A stretch of 37,342 bases of DNA from a virus, in the IMG/VR virus record IMGVR_UViG_3300009158_000009, positions 1 through 37,342 of that record; one strand, given 5' to 3'. The notes under the pieces were generated by a model, which did no database searches, had not been told where the DNA came from, and saw nothing but the letters and a program-made list of their open reading frames with translations. Each line of letters starts with the position of its first letter. Positions within the stretch are counted from its first letter, which is position 1. Both the position numbers and the translations under genes were made by a program. Positions 5,380-11,748 of the stretch are shown piece after piece.

Positions 5380-5782
5380 ATTCTGCGCTGCAAAGCCTGC
5401 TACTGAGACGGCGCTCCGGGAAACCGAGGCGCGTCTCGTGCGGCTCATCCGTGAACTGAACGCTCGCTTCGACTCAATCGAGGTGCGCATCAATGCGCTG
5501 CATCTGCATTCGACCTGCCATCCTGAATGGGTGGCTCCGGGTGCTGGTGCTGGGGCGAAAGCACGAAGAGCGGGAATCGTGGAAGCGGTCCTGCTCATGT
5601 CCGGGGCGGCAGGAATGACCGTTCCAGAGCTTGCAGGATACCTGCATATCCCCGTGTCCAGGCGTGAAACCCTGGGCGAAGACCTCTCATATCTGGTCGC
5701 CGAAGAGCGTATCCAGATTGTTCCCTCACGCAACAAACGCTGGAGAATCAGAAGCCATGGCACGAGCAAAAGCAACCGTTGA
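5366..5782 (+). CDS. Coiled-coil / winged-helix protein, possible regulator
   Basis: This 138-residue protein starts at ATG 5366 inside the end of the previous gene; an upstream GTG at 5330 is less likely. Residues about 12-45 are coiled coil (RETEARLVRLIRELNARFDSIE). Residues about 70-125 look like a winged helix: GMTVPELAGYLHIPVSRRETL followed by DLSYLVAEERIQIV. This suggests DNA binding, perhaps control of the downstream recombination genes, but it is inference. It overlaps the annealing-protein gene by 26 bases. Confidence 0.6.
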   Translation: MDTDRFCAAKPATETALRETEARLVRLIRELNARFDSIEVRINALHLHSTCHPEWVAPGAGAGAKARRAGIVEAVLLMSGAAGMTVPELAGYLHIPVSRRETLGEDLSYLVAEERIQIVPSRNKRWRIRSHGTSKSNR

Positions 5783-6485
5783 AACCGTCGAACCCATCAC
5801 CGTCGAACCCTCAGAAACTGGGGGCGGGAACCATCTCGACCTGTGGGATTCGGTCCAAGCGACCGACCCTAAGTACACCAAGAAGTTTAGCAGGGGTGGC
5901 GGGTTCTCAGGAACCGCCATCAATGCGACCTACCTCGCGAAGAAGGCAACCGAGAAGTTCGGGCCCCTCGGAATAGGCTGGGGCGTCATCGTCGAAGACG
6001 AAACCTGGGCGGAAGGTGCGCCCATCATCGACGATAAGTGGGGGAAAGTCGGGACCGAATTGATCCACGTCCTCCGAATCGTGCTCTGGTACGATTGGCA
6101 GGGCACCCGTGGCGAGGTGCGCCACTACGGCCAGACGACCTTCGTCGGCAAGAATAAGCACGGCGTGTTCACCGACGAGGAGGCTCCGAAGAAGAGCCTA
6201 ACGGACGCCATGTCCAAGGCTCTCTCGCTCCTCGGGTTCGCCAGCGACGTTCACCTAGGACTGTACGACGACAACAAATACGTGAGCGACCTCAAGCAAG
6301 CTGCGCTTGACGCAGAGAAACCCAAGGGGCCAACCCTTGAAAGCATCCTTGCCGCTGTAGGTGCGGCTGGAAACCTGGAGGCTCTGAAGTCTGCCGTCGT
6401 GGCGGCTTCAGTTCTCAGCGACGCAGACAAGGCCACCCTCAAGGTGGCATACCTCGCGCGCAAAGCCGCCATCGAGGTAGCGTGA
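5757..6485 (+). CDS. Rad52-like single-strand annealing protein (phage recombinase)
   Basis: This 242-residue protein starts at ATG 5757 with GGAG twelve bases upstream. Residues 45-176 carry the hallmarks of the Sak/Rad52-like annealase group: an INATYLAKKATEKFGPLGIGW start, a HYGQTTFVGKN strand and FTDEEAPKKSLTDAMSKAL followed by LGFASDVHLGLYDDNKYV. Such proteins coat and anneal resected single strands during phage recombination. The C-terminal 60 residues are a helical, Ala-rich domain that probably contacts partner proteins. The gene for an Fe-S exonuclease follows after one tiny gene, giving an annealase-exonuclease pair. Confidence 0.8.
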   Translation: MARAKATVETVEPITVEPSETGGGNHLDLWDSVQATDPKYTKKFSRGGGFSGTAINATYLAKKATEKFGPLGIGWGVIVEDETWAEGAPIIDDKWGKVGTELIHVLRIVLWYDWQGTRGEVRHYGQTTFVGKNKHGVFTDEEAPKKSLTDAMSKALSLLGFASDVHLGLYDDNKYVSDLKQAALDAEKPKGPTLESILAAVGAAGNLEALKSAVVAASVLSDADKATLKVAYLARKAAIEVA

Positions 6486-6601
6486 CCATCCTCTTCTTCT
6501 TCCTGCGCACGTGGCCCTGGTGGGTCGGTGCCATGGTTGGCAACCACATGGGATTCATGCTGGGCATGGTCGTGTGGGCTCTACTGGAGAATCGGAAGTG
6601 A
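6482..6601 (+). CDS. 39-residue membrane protein between annealase and exonuclease
   Basis: The gene starts at GTG 6482, overlapping the annealase stop as GTGA (6482-6485), and ends at TGA 6601, overlapping the exonuclease GTG start in the same way (6598-6601). The product is hydrophobic: ILFFFLRTWPWWVGAMVG, then MGFMLGMVVWALLE, then NRK, giving two short membrane segments. The exact fit between two coupled genes supports translation, either as a real membrane peptide or as a coupling device. Confidence 0.55.
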   Translation: MTILFFFLRTWPWWVGAMVGNHMGFMLGMVVWALLENRK

Positions 6602-7356
6602 AGCTCCCGGTCCTGTCCGCTTCCTCGACAGAGGAATGGATCAGCTGCGCTCTTCGCGCCTACCTGCCCGAGGAGCGACGCCCACCCGGCGAAGCTGCGC
6701 AGATAGGCACCCGCTTCCACGCGCTCGTGGAGAAGCCCATTGTGGCCAAGCAATGGGTGCCTCTCGATGCGCTTGACGAGTGCTTCGAGGTTCCGATCCG
6801 GAACACCATCGAATGGCTTCACCAAGCCATGCCCACTGGTGAGCATGAGCTTATGGCAGAGCAAGCCTACGAGCTTGCGCCCATGGGCTCATACGTCCAC
6901 GAACCGGGCACGCGCGAACCGCATTGGCGGGACTCGCTCACGTGCAAGACCATAACGATGACCGGGCACCGAGCCTATCCAAACACGGAGTCCCGCATCT
7001 ACGGGACCGCCGACGTGGTCATCATCGAGGGAAAAAAAGGCCACGTCATCGATTGGAAAACTGGGCGCAAGTCGAGTTCCCACGAGGCGCAGCTCAAAAC
7101 CCTGTGCCTCATGGCGTCAGAAGCCCACAAGCTTTCGAGCGTTCAAGGCACGGCGGTCTACGTCAACCTGAAGAACGGCAAGGTGGAAGCCACGACGTGG
7201 CTCTTCGACGCCTTCGACCTACACGTTCACGCTGGCGCTATTGTCAGCCTGTCAAAGCAATTGCTAACGGGTAAAATCCCGGACGCAAACCCTGGTAAGT
7301 ACTGCTTCTTTTGCCCAGCGTTGGGCTGCCCTGAAAAACTGAGGACGACACGATGA
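6598..7356 (+). CDS. RecB/Cas4-like PD-(D/E)XK exonuclease with Fe-S cysteines
   Basis: This 252-residue protein starts at GTG 6598 with GGAG eight bases upstream. The nuclease core shows GTRFH (41), GTAD (Asp139) and IDWKTG (Asp152, Lys154), the PD-(D/E)XK pattern. Four cysteines match the 4Fe-4S arrangement of AddB and Cas4: Cys17 in WISCALRAYL and Cys236, Cys239, Cys244 in YCFFCPALGC. Such enzymes resect DNA ends to load annealase. It overlaps the next gene as ATGA. It probably forms the phage recombination system with the upstream Rad52-like protein. Confidence 0.85.
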   Translation: MKLPVLSASSTEEWISCALRAYLPEERRPPGEAAQIGTRFHALVEKPIVAKQWVPLDALDECFEVPIRNTIEWLHQAMPTGEHELMAEQAYELAPMGSYVHEPGTREPHWRDSLTCKTITMTGHRAYPNTESRIYGTADVVIIEGKKGHVIDWKTGRKSSSHEAQLKTLCLMASEAHKLSSVQGTAVYVNLKNGKVEATTWLFDAFDLHVHAGAIVSLSKQLLTGKIPDANPGKYCFFCPALGCPEKLRTTR

Positions 7357-7799
7357 CCACCGAAATGAACGAAGCACTCCGACGCATCGAACAGAAGCTC
7401 GATGAAGTTCTCAAGATGGCGAAAGCTGCGCCGACTGCGACCGGCACCTTCACGAAGAAGAGCGTGGAGGACGCCGACCTCGACGGCAAGTACGGTAACC
7501 CCGAGGTCCGGCTAGTCCCTTCCCGCTGGTCGGGGCCTGACTACAAGGGCTGGAAGTTCGGTGACTGCCCGCCGGAGTTCCTCGAAGAGATGGCGAGTAT
7601 GCTTGACGCGATTGCTCGCAAGCAGGCTGGCGACCCTGCCAAGGCCAAGTTCTCGGACTGGTCTGCTAAAGACGCAGCACGAGCGCGATGCTGGGCAGAG
7701 CGCAAGCGCAAGACGCAGCCATCCGTGGCCGATGACTGGGGTGGCGACGCTACCGAAATTGCTGGTGGCGACACAGCCAGCGAAGGGTTCCCGTTCTGA
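7353..7799 (+). CDS. Recombination-linked protein with SSB-like acidic tail
   Basis: This 148-residue protein starts at ATG 7353, overlapping the exonuclease stop. It has an N-terminal helix (NEALRRIEQKLDEVLKM), a compact domain around residues 35-108 (DADLDGKYGNPEVRLVPSRW and KGWKFGDCPPEF) and a disordered acidic end finishing EGFPF. That end resembles the DDIPF tip of SSB proteins, which recruits replication partners. Membership in the SSB fold is not shown by the sequence; I infer an accessory ssDNA or partner-binding role from the tail and from the neighbouring annealase and nuclease. Confidence 0.6.
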   Translation: MTTEMNEALRRIEQKLDEVLKMAKAAPTATGTFTKKSVEDADLDGKYGNPEVRLVPSRWSGPDYKGWKFGDCPPEFLEEMASMLDAIARKQAGDPAKAKFSDWSAKDAARARCWAERKRKTQPSVADDWGGDATEIAGGDTASEGFPF

Positions 7800-7810
7800 C
7801 AGGATAATTG

Positions 7811-7865
7811 CAGCAAGACGTGGCCGGGTATTTGGGGCCGACCACGTCTTGTTGCGTTCCGCAAC
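7811..7865 (+). promoter_or_regulatory. Strong stem-loop leader between recombination and replication genes
   Basis: CAGCAAGACGTGG (7811-7823) pairs with CCACGTCTTGTTG (7842-7854) over 13 bp with a single G:U. The alternative hairpin GTTGCG-TTC-CGCAAC (7851-7865) overlaps its foot. No U-run follows, so a simple terminator is unlikely; attenuation, RNase processing or translation control are possible. Bases 7866-8027 beyond it hold only a possible N-terminal extension of the next gene. Confidence 0.6.
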
Positions 7866-8027
7866 ATGCGGAGCGGGCACCTTGCCATACAAGCAAACTT
7901 GTGGCAAAAAGAATTTGGCCCCGAACTCCAGCAAGAGTCCGAGGCCCGAGAACAACCAGATGGCAAAGACAAGATACCCCAACAGGCTTGGGTTGTCGAG
8001 ACCTTGCCACGCACCGCAAGGAAGCCA

Positions 8028-8801
8028 GTGGCCGGATGGTATAAGCAACACACGAGCGAGCTTGCTTCGCTCGAAGCGTTCGCCAAGTGCGGGCGCATCG
8101 ACCTCGTCACGTCCTGGCTGCGAGTCACGCGCTGGACTGTTGACCACGAAAGCGACGAGCTTCCCGACTCGTTGCGTCACGAAGCGGAGACTCTCGAAGA
8201 GGCTGGCCTAGTCGTCACCTTCGCGAGCCGATGTAAGAAGCTCCTCGACCAGCGAACTTCGATGGCCGAGAAGCGTGAAGCTAAGAGAGCTTTGGTGAAC
8301 TCATGTGAACTCACATCGATTCACATCGATTCACGTGAACTCACTTCGTATCACGTGAACTCATGTGATCATCAAGACAAGACAAGACAAGACAAGAGAG
8401 AAGAAGAGGGAGAGGGAGAGCACGAGAGGGATGTTGCTCCGCAACCCGCGAGCCCCGCTCGCTCCAAGAAGCCTTCGAAGGGCAAGCTGGCTCTAGACGC
8501 TTGGTGCGAAGCGGTCAAGGCCGAGACCGGAACCCGGTCAGCCGAGCAAGGCAAGACGCTCGAAGCCATCGCATCGAAGCTCCAAGACATCGCTGCCGAG
8601 TCCGGCGACACGTTCATCGACATCGTCCGCCGTCGCGTGACCCTGAACAAGAGCCTCCAGATTCGGTGGGCCGCTCAAGACTACGCGACCGACAAGACCC
8701 AGAAGCCTTGGAAGAAGGCAAACCCCCTAGACTGCGGCAACTCAGACAAGTGGGATAAGTTCGAGAAAGACTGGAAGAACCCTTACGGAGAGACCATGTG
8801 A
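8028..8801 (+). CDS. Replication initiator-like protein (lambda O-type position) with internal repeats
   Basis: The preferred start is GTG 8028, with AAGGAA four bases upstream, giving 257 residues; an ATG at 7866 (311 residues) has no ribosome site and a less coding-like composition. Residues about 15-60 look like a winged helix (GRIDLVTSWLRVTRWTVDHES, then EAETLEEAGLV). The middle is encoded by 10-bp and 5-bp DNA repeats plus a purine tract. The C-terminal part after residue about 145 is a separate helical domain that could contact the loader. The next gene is a DnaC-like ATPase, so the pair matches lambda O and P in layout. Assignment as initiator is inference from order and repeats. Confidence 0.6.
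   Translation: MAGWYKQHTSELASLEAFAKCGRIDLVTSWLRVTRWTVDHESDELPDSLRHEAETLEEAGLVVTFASRCKKLLDQRTSMAEKREAKRALVNSCELTSIHIDSRELTSYHVNSCDHQDKTRQDKREEEGEGEHERDVAPQPASPARSKKPSKGKLALDAWCEAVKAETGTRSAEQGKTLEAIASKLQDIAAESGDTFIDIVRRRVTLNKSLQIRWAAQDYATDKTQKPWKKANPLDCGNSDKWDKFEKDWKNPYGETM
8295..8420 (+). other. Candidate replication origin: 10-bp iterons, AAGAC repeats and purine tract inside the initiator gene
   Basis: From 8301 to 8370 there are seven 10-bp units of the form TCAYNTSNAN (TCATGTGAAC, TCACATCGAT twice, TCACGTGAAC twice, TCACTTCGTA, TCATGTGATC), with a partial unit before them. They are followed by about five AAGAC units (8374-8398) and a 27-base unbroken purine run (8394-8420). A 10-base period is one helical turn and is out of phase with codons, which points to selection on DNA. 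Lambda has its origin iterons inside gene O, so this is a plausible origin. Confidence 0.6.
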
Positions 8802-9538
8802 TGGAAGACATCGACAAAATCCTGGGCCGCCTAATGGTCCAGCCGACCAACATGCCCGACCACGCTAGGCGCTGGGACCAAGAACGCCTCGCCCCGTACT
8901 CCGCCGCCATCGCACGATGCGTTGCCATGCCCGAGTCCTTCGAAGCTATCGCCAAGGCTCACCCCTGGTTTCCCGTCGCGTCGATGCCCGTCATCGCCAA
9001 GGTGCTCCGCGACAACGAAGCCGACTTCCAGGAAACCATCTCGAAGCTAGTGCCATCGCCGTTCTCTTCGCCCATCGTCGCGCTCCTTGGAAAAACTGGG
9101 GCCGGCAAAACTACCGCATCGCTCGCCATGTTCTTGCTCCACATGCGGGCTCACCGCACGACCCTGATTGCTGAGGCCAGGATGGCCCTAGAACGAGCTT
9201 GCGCTGGGGAGATGCCACCAAGGGTGGCGAAGCCTGCAAAGGTCGTCTTCGTGGCAGCCAAGGACGTTGTTGACGCTCGCCGCTTTTCCCCGCTTGGCAA
9301 GGAGCCGGACCTCCTGGAACGCGCGAAGAGCGCTTCGCTTCTCATCCTCGACGACATCGTCGGCACCCGCGACACCGACCAAGACCTTTACCAAGTCATC
9401 TGGTCCCGCGATAACTTCAAGCTGCCGACCATCGTCACCACGGCCATGAACCCAGCCGAGATGACCGCAGCCTACAGCGAGATGTTCACCCGTCGAGTCT
9501 TCGGCGGTACGTCCAAGCTCATCACGAGGAAACCATGA
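8801..9538 (+). CDS. DnaC-like AAA+ ATPase, probable helicase loader
   Basis: This 245-residue protein starts at ATG 8801, overlapping the upstream stop as TGATG, with GGAG at 8787-8790; GTG 8798 is an alternative. Walker A is GKTGAGKT (97-104) and Walker B is LLILDD (180-185). Later segments (LPTIVTTAMNP and FTRRVFGGTSKLI) fit the sensor and arginine-finger regions of DnaC/IstB-type ATPases. It would load the host replicative helicase at the phage origin. The position right after the initiator-like gene supports this. It overlaps the next gene as ATGA. Confidence 0.8.
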   Translation: MEDIDKILGRLMVQPTNMPDHARRWDQERLAPYSAAIARCVAMPESFEAIAKAHPWFPVASMPVIAKVLRDNEADFQETISKLVPSPFSSPIVALLGKTGAGKTTASLAMFLLHMRAHRTTLIAEARMALERACAGEMPPRVAKPAKVVFVAAKDVVDARRFSPLGKEPDLLERAKSASLLILDDIVGTRDTDQDLYQVIWSRDNFKLPTIVTTAMNPAEMTAAYSEMFTRRVFGGTSKLITRKP

Positions 9539-9756
9539 AGCTCATTCAAAGCCCATCGCGCAGGTCTGAATTCACAGGCTGCGACTACGAGTGGCGCTGC
9601 CACGCGTGCGCGACGACCGCGACCACGCACAGCACCCTCGACGCAGTCTCCCTCCCGAAAGGCTGGACGCTGTCCAACACCAACATCACAACCACCGTAT
9701 GCCGCTCGTGCAATAGGCTCACGCCCCAATCCCGGGGGGCATTGGTTCGTGAGTGA
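9535..9756 (+). CDS. Small zinc-finger protein
   Basis: This 73-residue protein starts at ATG 9535, overlapping the ATPase stop. Cysteine pairs WRCHAC (22/25) and VCRSC (56/59) are spaced like a zinc ribbon. It is basic at both ends. No family is assigned; a DNA-binding accessory role in replication is inferred from context. Confidence 0.65.
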   Translation: MKLIQSPSRRSEFTGCDYEWRCHACATTATTHSTLDAVSLPKGWTLSNTNITTTVCRSCNRLTPQSRGALVRE

Positions 9757-9771
9757 CAGCCCAGCAATCGG

Positions 9772-9795
9772 GGAGGAAACCTAGCCGTCTCCTCC
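9772..9795 (+). other. GGAGGA/TCCTCC hairpin sequestering an orphan Shine-Dalgarno
   Basis: GGAGGA (9772-9777) can pair with TCCTCC (9790-9795). The GGGAGGAAACC sequence is a strong ribosome site but is followed by TAG instead of a start codon. It may be a relic of a lost gene start or a weak terminator for the replication block. Confidence 0.35.
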
Positions 9796-9823
9796 GCTCA
9801 TACACGCATTCGAGGAAAGTACA

Positions 9824-10348
9824 ATGGCAAGAAAAAAAGCCATCATGGCAAGCGTCATCGCAAGCAAGCTGCCGGCTCCCGGCAAACTGAACCGGGCTCT
9901 GCTGCCGTCGCGCACCACCGACAAAGACATCGCCGTCGAAGCCATCGCCAAGCTCATGTATTCCGGCCAGTGGGACAGCGACTCGCGAGACGCCACCCTC
10001 AAAGAACTTGGCTGCGCCAATACGGCCATGAGCAACTACGAGAAGGAAGCCCAGCGCCTAGTCCGCATGAGCATGAAGCACAGCGGCAAAGCCTTCGAGC
10101 GACTCAGCGGCGTGCTCAACGAAATCATCGACCGCACCATGGACGAGCGAGACCATCGCACCGCCGTCATGGCCATCGGCAAGCTCGCCGACATCACCGG
10201 CTTGAACAAGCAAGTCATCGAGCACCGCGAGGGCGACCGGCTCGAAGAGTTCCGTCGCCGTGCCCTGTCCGGCGAAGACCCGGAGCTTCTCGCACGGGAA
10301 GCAACGGACTTTTTGCTAGGTGTAGAATCTGGTTTGATGTATCAGTGA
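9824..10348 (+). CDS. Putative small terminase subunit-like DNA-binding protein
   Basis: This 174-residue protein has GAGGAAAG about eight bases before its ATG. It has a basic N-terminus and a helix-turn-helix-like segment (RDATLKELGCANTAMSNYEKEA, residues about 56-77). A long helical part follows (FERLSGVLNEIIDRTMDERDHR, then MAIGKLADITGLNKQ). This order, DNA-binding helix then oligomerisation helices, fits small terminases, and no other candidate lies beside the large subunit. Its early, + strand position far from terL is unusual, so another DNA-binding role is possible. Confidence 0.45.
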   Translation: MARKKAIMASVIASKLPAPGKLNRALLPSRTTDKDIAVEAIAKLMYSGQWDSDSRDATLKELGCANTAMSNYEKEAQRLVRMSMKHSGKAFERLSGVLNEIIDRTMDERDHRTAVMAIGKLADITGLNKQVIEHREGDRLEEFRRRALSGEDPELLAREATDFLLGVESGLMYQ

Positions 10349-10362
10349 ATGAGGAGGAAACC

Positions 10363-10935
10363 ATGGCTAAGAGAATTCCAGCTTCGGACCTGAATGTCCC
10401 AAGCTATGCACACGAAATTGCTGGGGGATACCCCGTCCACGTCACCGAAGAGTTCGGATGGGACCTCGTCGCGTACGTCTACTGCCCGATGATGCCAAGC
10501 CCACGTCCACGGGTAACGTCGCGCGGTACCTTCATGCCGACCGATTACAAGAAGCATTGCGAGAAGCTCGCGGTCTCCCTCGCGTACGCTCGCGGTCTCC
10601 TGGAATCCGGGCACTTCGGCAACATCATCACCTGGGACGCAGGCTCACCATTCAAGCTCGACATCGCTTTCTGGTCAGAGAAGCAGCGAGGAGACCTCGA
10701 CAACTGCGCCAAGACCATCATGGACGCCGCACAGCTCCATCGTGGTGAGTCGCCAGGATGCGAGCTTTGGAAGAACGATAGCCAAATCCGTAACCTGTCC
10801 GTCGAGTGGTGCCCAACCGATGACATCACGTGGGAGCAAGCCGTCGTCCGCGTCGTCCGCTCCGCCAAGGACGGCATCGTCGATGCGCCAAAGCCCACGC
10901 GCGCCAGCATCCGCAAGGCAGCGGTGAAGAAGTGA
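10363..10935 (+). CDS. rusA: RusA-like Holliday junction resolvase
   Basis: This 190-residue protein starts at ATG 10363 behind GAGGAGGAAACC; an in-frame extension upstream overlaps the previous gene and is rejected. The RusA signature is clear: PSPRPRVTSRGTF (46-57), LDIAFWSEKQRGDLDNCAKTI (99-119, with Asp111, Asp113 and Lys117) and KNDSQIRNL (137-145). RusA enzymes cut branched DNA symmetrically, resolving recombination and replication intermediates before packaging. The C-terminal 40 residues are a basic extension. The last codons overlap the next start as GTGA (10932-10935). Confidence 0.85.
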   Translation: MAKRIPASDLNVPSYAHEIAGGYPVHVTEEFGWDLVAYVYCPMMPSPRPRVTSRGTFMPTDYKKHCEKLAVSLAYARGLLESGHFGNIITWDAGSPFKLDIAFWSEKQRGDLDNCAKTIMDAAQLHRGESPGCELWKNDSQIRNLSVEWCPTDDITWEQAVVRVVRSAKDGIVDAPKPTRASIRKAAVKK

Positions 10936-11654
10936 AGAACCCCATCAACGTCGGCGACCAGTTCGGCCAGCTCACCGTGCTGCAAGTCTATCCTCTGCAC
11001 ATGCTGTGCTCGTGCGGCACTGAAGTCACGAAGTACAAAGCTTCGCACGTCAACGGAGTGCGGCAAGTCAAGAGCTGCGGATGCCTGAAGCGTTCGTCAA
11101 CCCAAGACTGGGAGAGTCAAATCCACGGCGACATCAAGGTGTTGTCGTGCATGGACCCTGGCGAGAAGGTGCGCTTCCGCTTTTACCGCGTCGAATGCCT
11201 GAAGTGCGGGACGCTCAGCACCATGGGCCGTGAGACCGTGGGCACGGCGCACACCCGCAAGTATGGCTGCACTGGCTGCATCGAGAAGCGACACAAGGGC
11301 AAAGAGCGTACGACCAACGCGCGCATCTACCTCGAACCCGTCATCGACGCGCAGCTCCGAACCCATTGCAACAGCAATGGTCTGACGTACACCGGCTTCA
11401 TCAAGGGGGCCATCTACGCGATGCTTGAGCAGCCGATGACCTACGCGGACATCCCGGACCATCGAGCAACTTACGGTCGCTTCGGCTCGCACTCGTTCAG
11501 CGTACCGCTGACCGTCAAGGACAAGAAGAAGCTCAAAGCGAAAGCTGCCGAACTCGGCCTTCGAATGTCACGCACGAACTCGAAGCTGATTCGATTCGCC
11601 GTCAGTCAGGCTTGCGCGCTCGCTTCTTCTTCCGAAGCACCGACAGCGCAATAG
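10932..11654 (+). CDS. Double zinc-motif protein, unknown function
   Basis: This 240-residue protein starts at GTG 10932, coupled to the resolvase stop. Two cysteine quartets are visible: C26/C28/C49/C51 (FGQLTVLQ, then CSCG, then SCGCL), a motif I know from phage proteins near HNH or AP2 domains, and C89/C92/C113/C116 (ECLKCG and YGCTGC). No HNH or AP2 catalytic part is seen. The C-terminal region (NARIYLEPVIDAQLR and PLTVKDKKKLKAKAAELGL) looks like a ribbon-helix-helix-type DNA-binding segment. It is the last rightward gene and its end overlaps a convergent gene. Confidence 0.65.
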   Translation: MKNPINVGDQFGQLTVLQVYPLHMLCSCGTEVTKYKASHVNGVRQVKSCGCLKRSSTQDWESQIHGDIKVLSCMDPGEKVRFRFYRVECLKCGTLSTMGRETVGTAHTRKYGCTGCIEKRHKGKERTTNARIYLEPVIDAQLRTHCNSNGLTYTGFIKGAIYAMLEQPMTYADIPDHRATYGRFGSHSFSVPLTVKDKKKLKAKAAELGLRMSRTNSKLIRFAVSQACALASSSEAPTAQ

Positions 11655-11739
11655 CGATTGCCTGCTCGCGGGGCTTGCCATGCTCCATCTCGGTCTTGAT
11701 GTTCTTACCGACGTTCTTCTTCCCGGCTTTGAGTGGCAT
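11602..11739 (-). CDS. 45-residue basic protein of a small phage family (DUF6496-like)
   Basis: The gene starts at ATG 11739 with TAGGAG seven bases upstream and ends at TGA 11602. The sequence pattern GKNIKTEMEHGKPREQAIAIAL followed by a basic tail (RKKKRARKP) resembles a widespread short phage protein family of unknown function. It is the last leftward gene, and its final 53 bases overlap the end of the rightward operon tail to tail. Confidence 0.7.
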   Translation of the reverse strand: MPLKAGKKNVGKNIKTEMEHGKPREQAIAIALSVLRKKKRARKPD

Positions 11740-11748
11740 GGCAGGCTC

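Noticed and set aside
7866-8027. N-terminal extension of the initiator-like gene from ATG 7866
   Set aside because: There is no ribosome site (the upstream bases are in a hairpin) and third-position base use is less biased than in the rest of the gene. Kept only as an alternative.
8374-8420. CRISPR-like or microsatellite reading of the AAGAC repeats
   Set aside because: Units are only 5 bases with no spacers; they fit a simple tandem repeat next to the iterons. No CRISPR array was seen anywhere.
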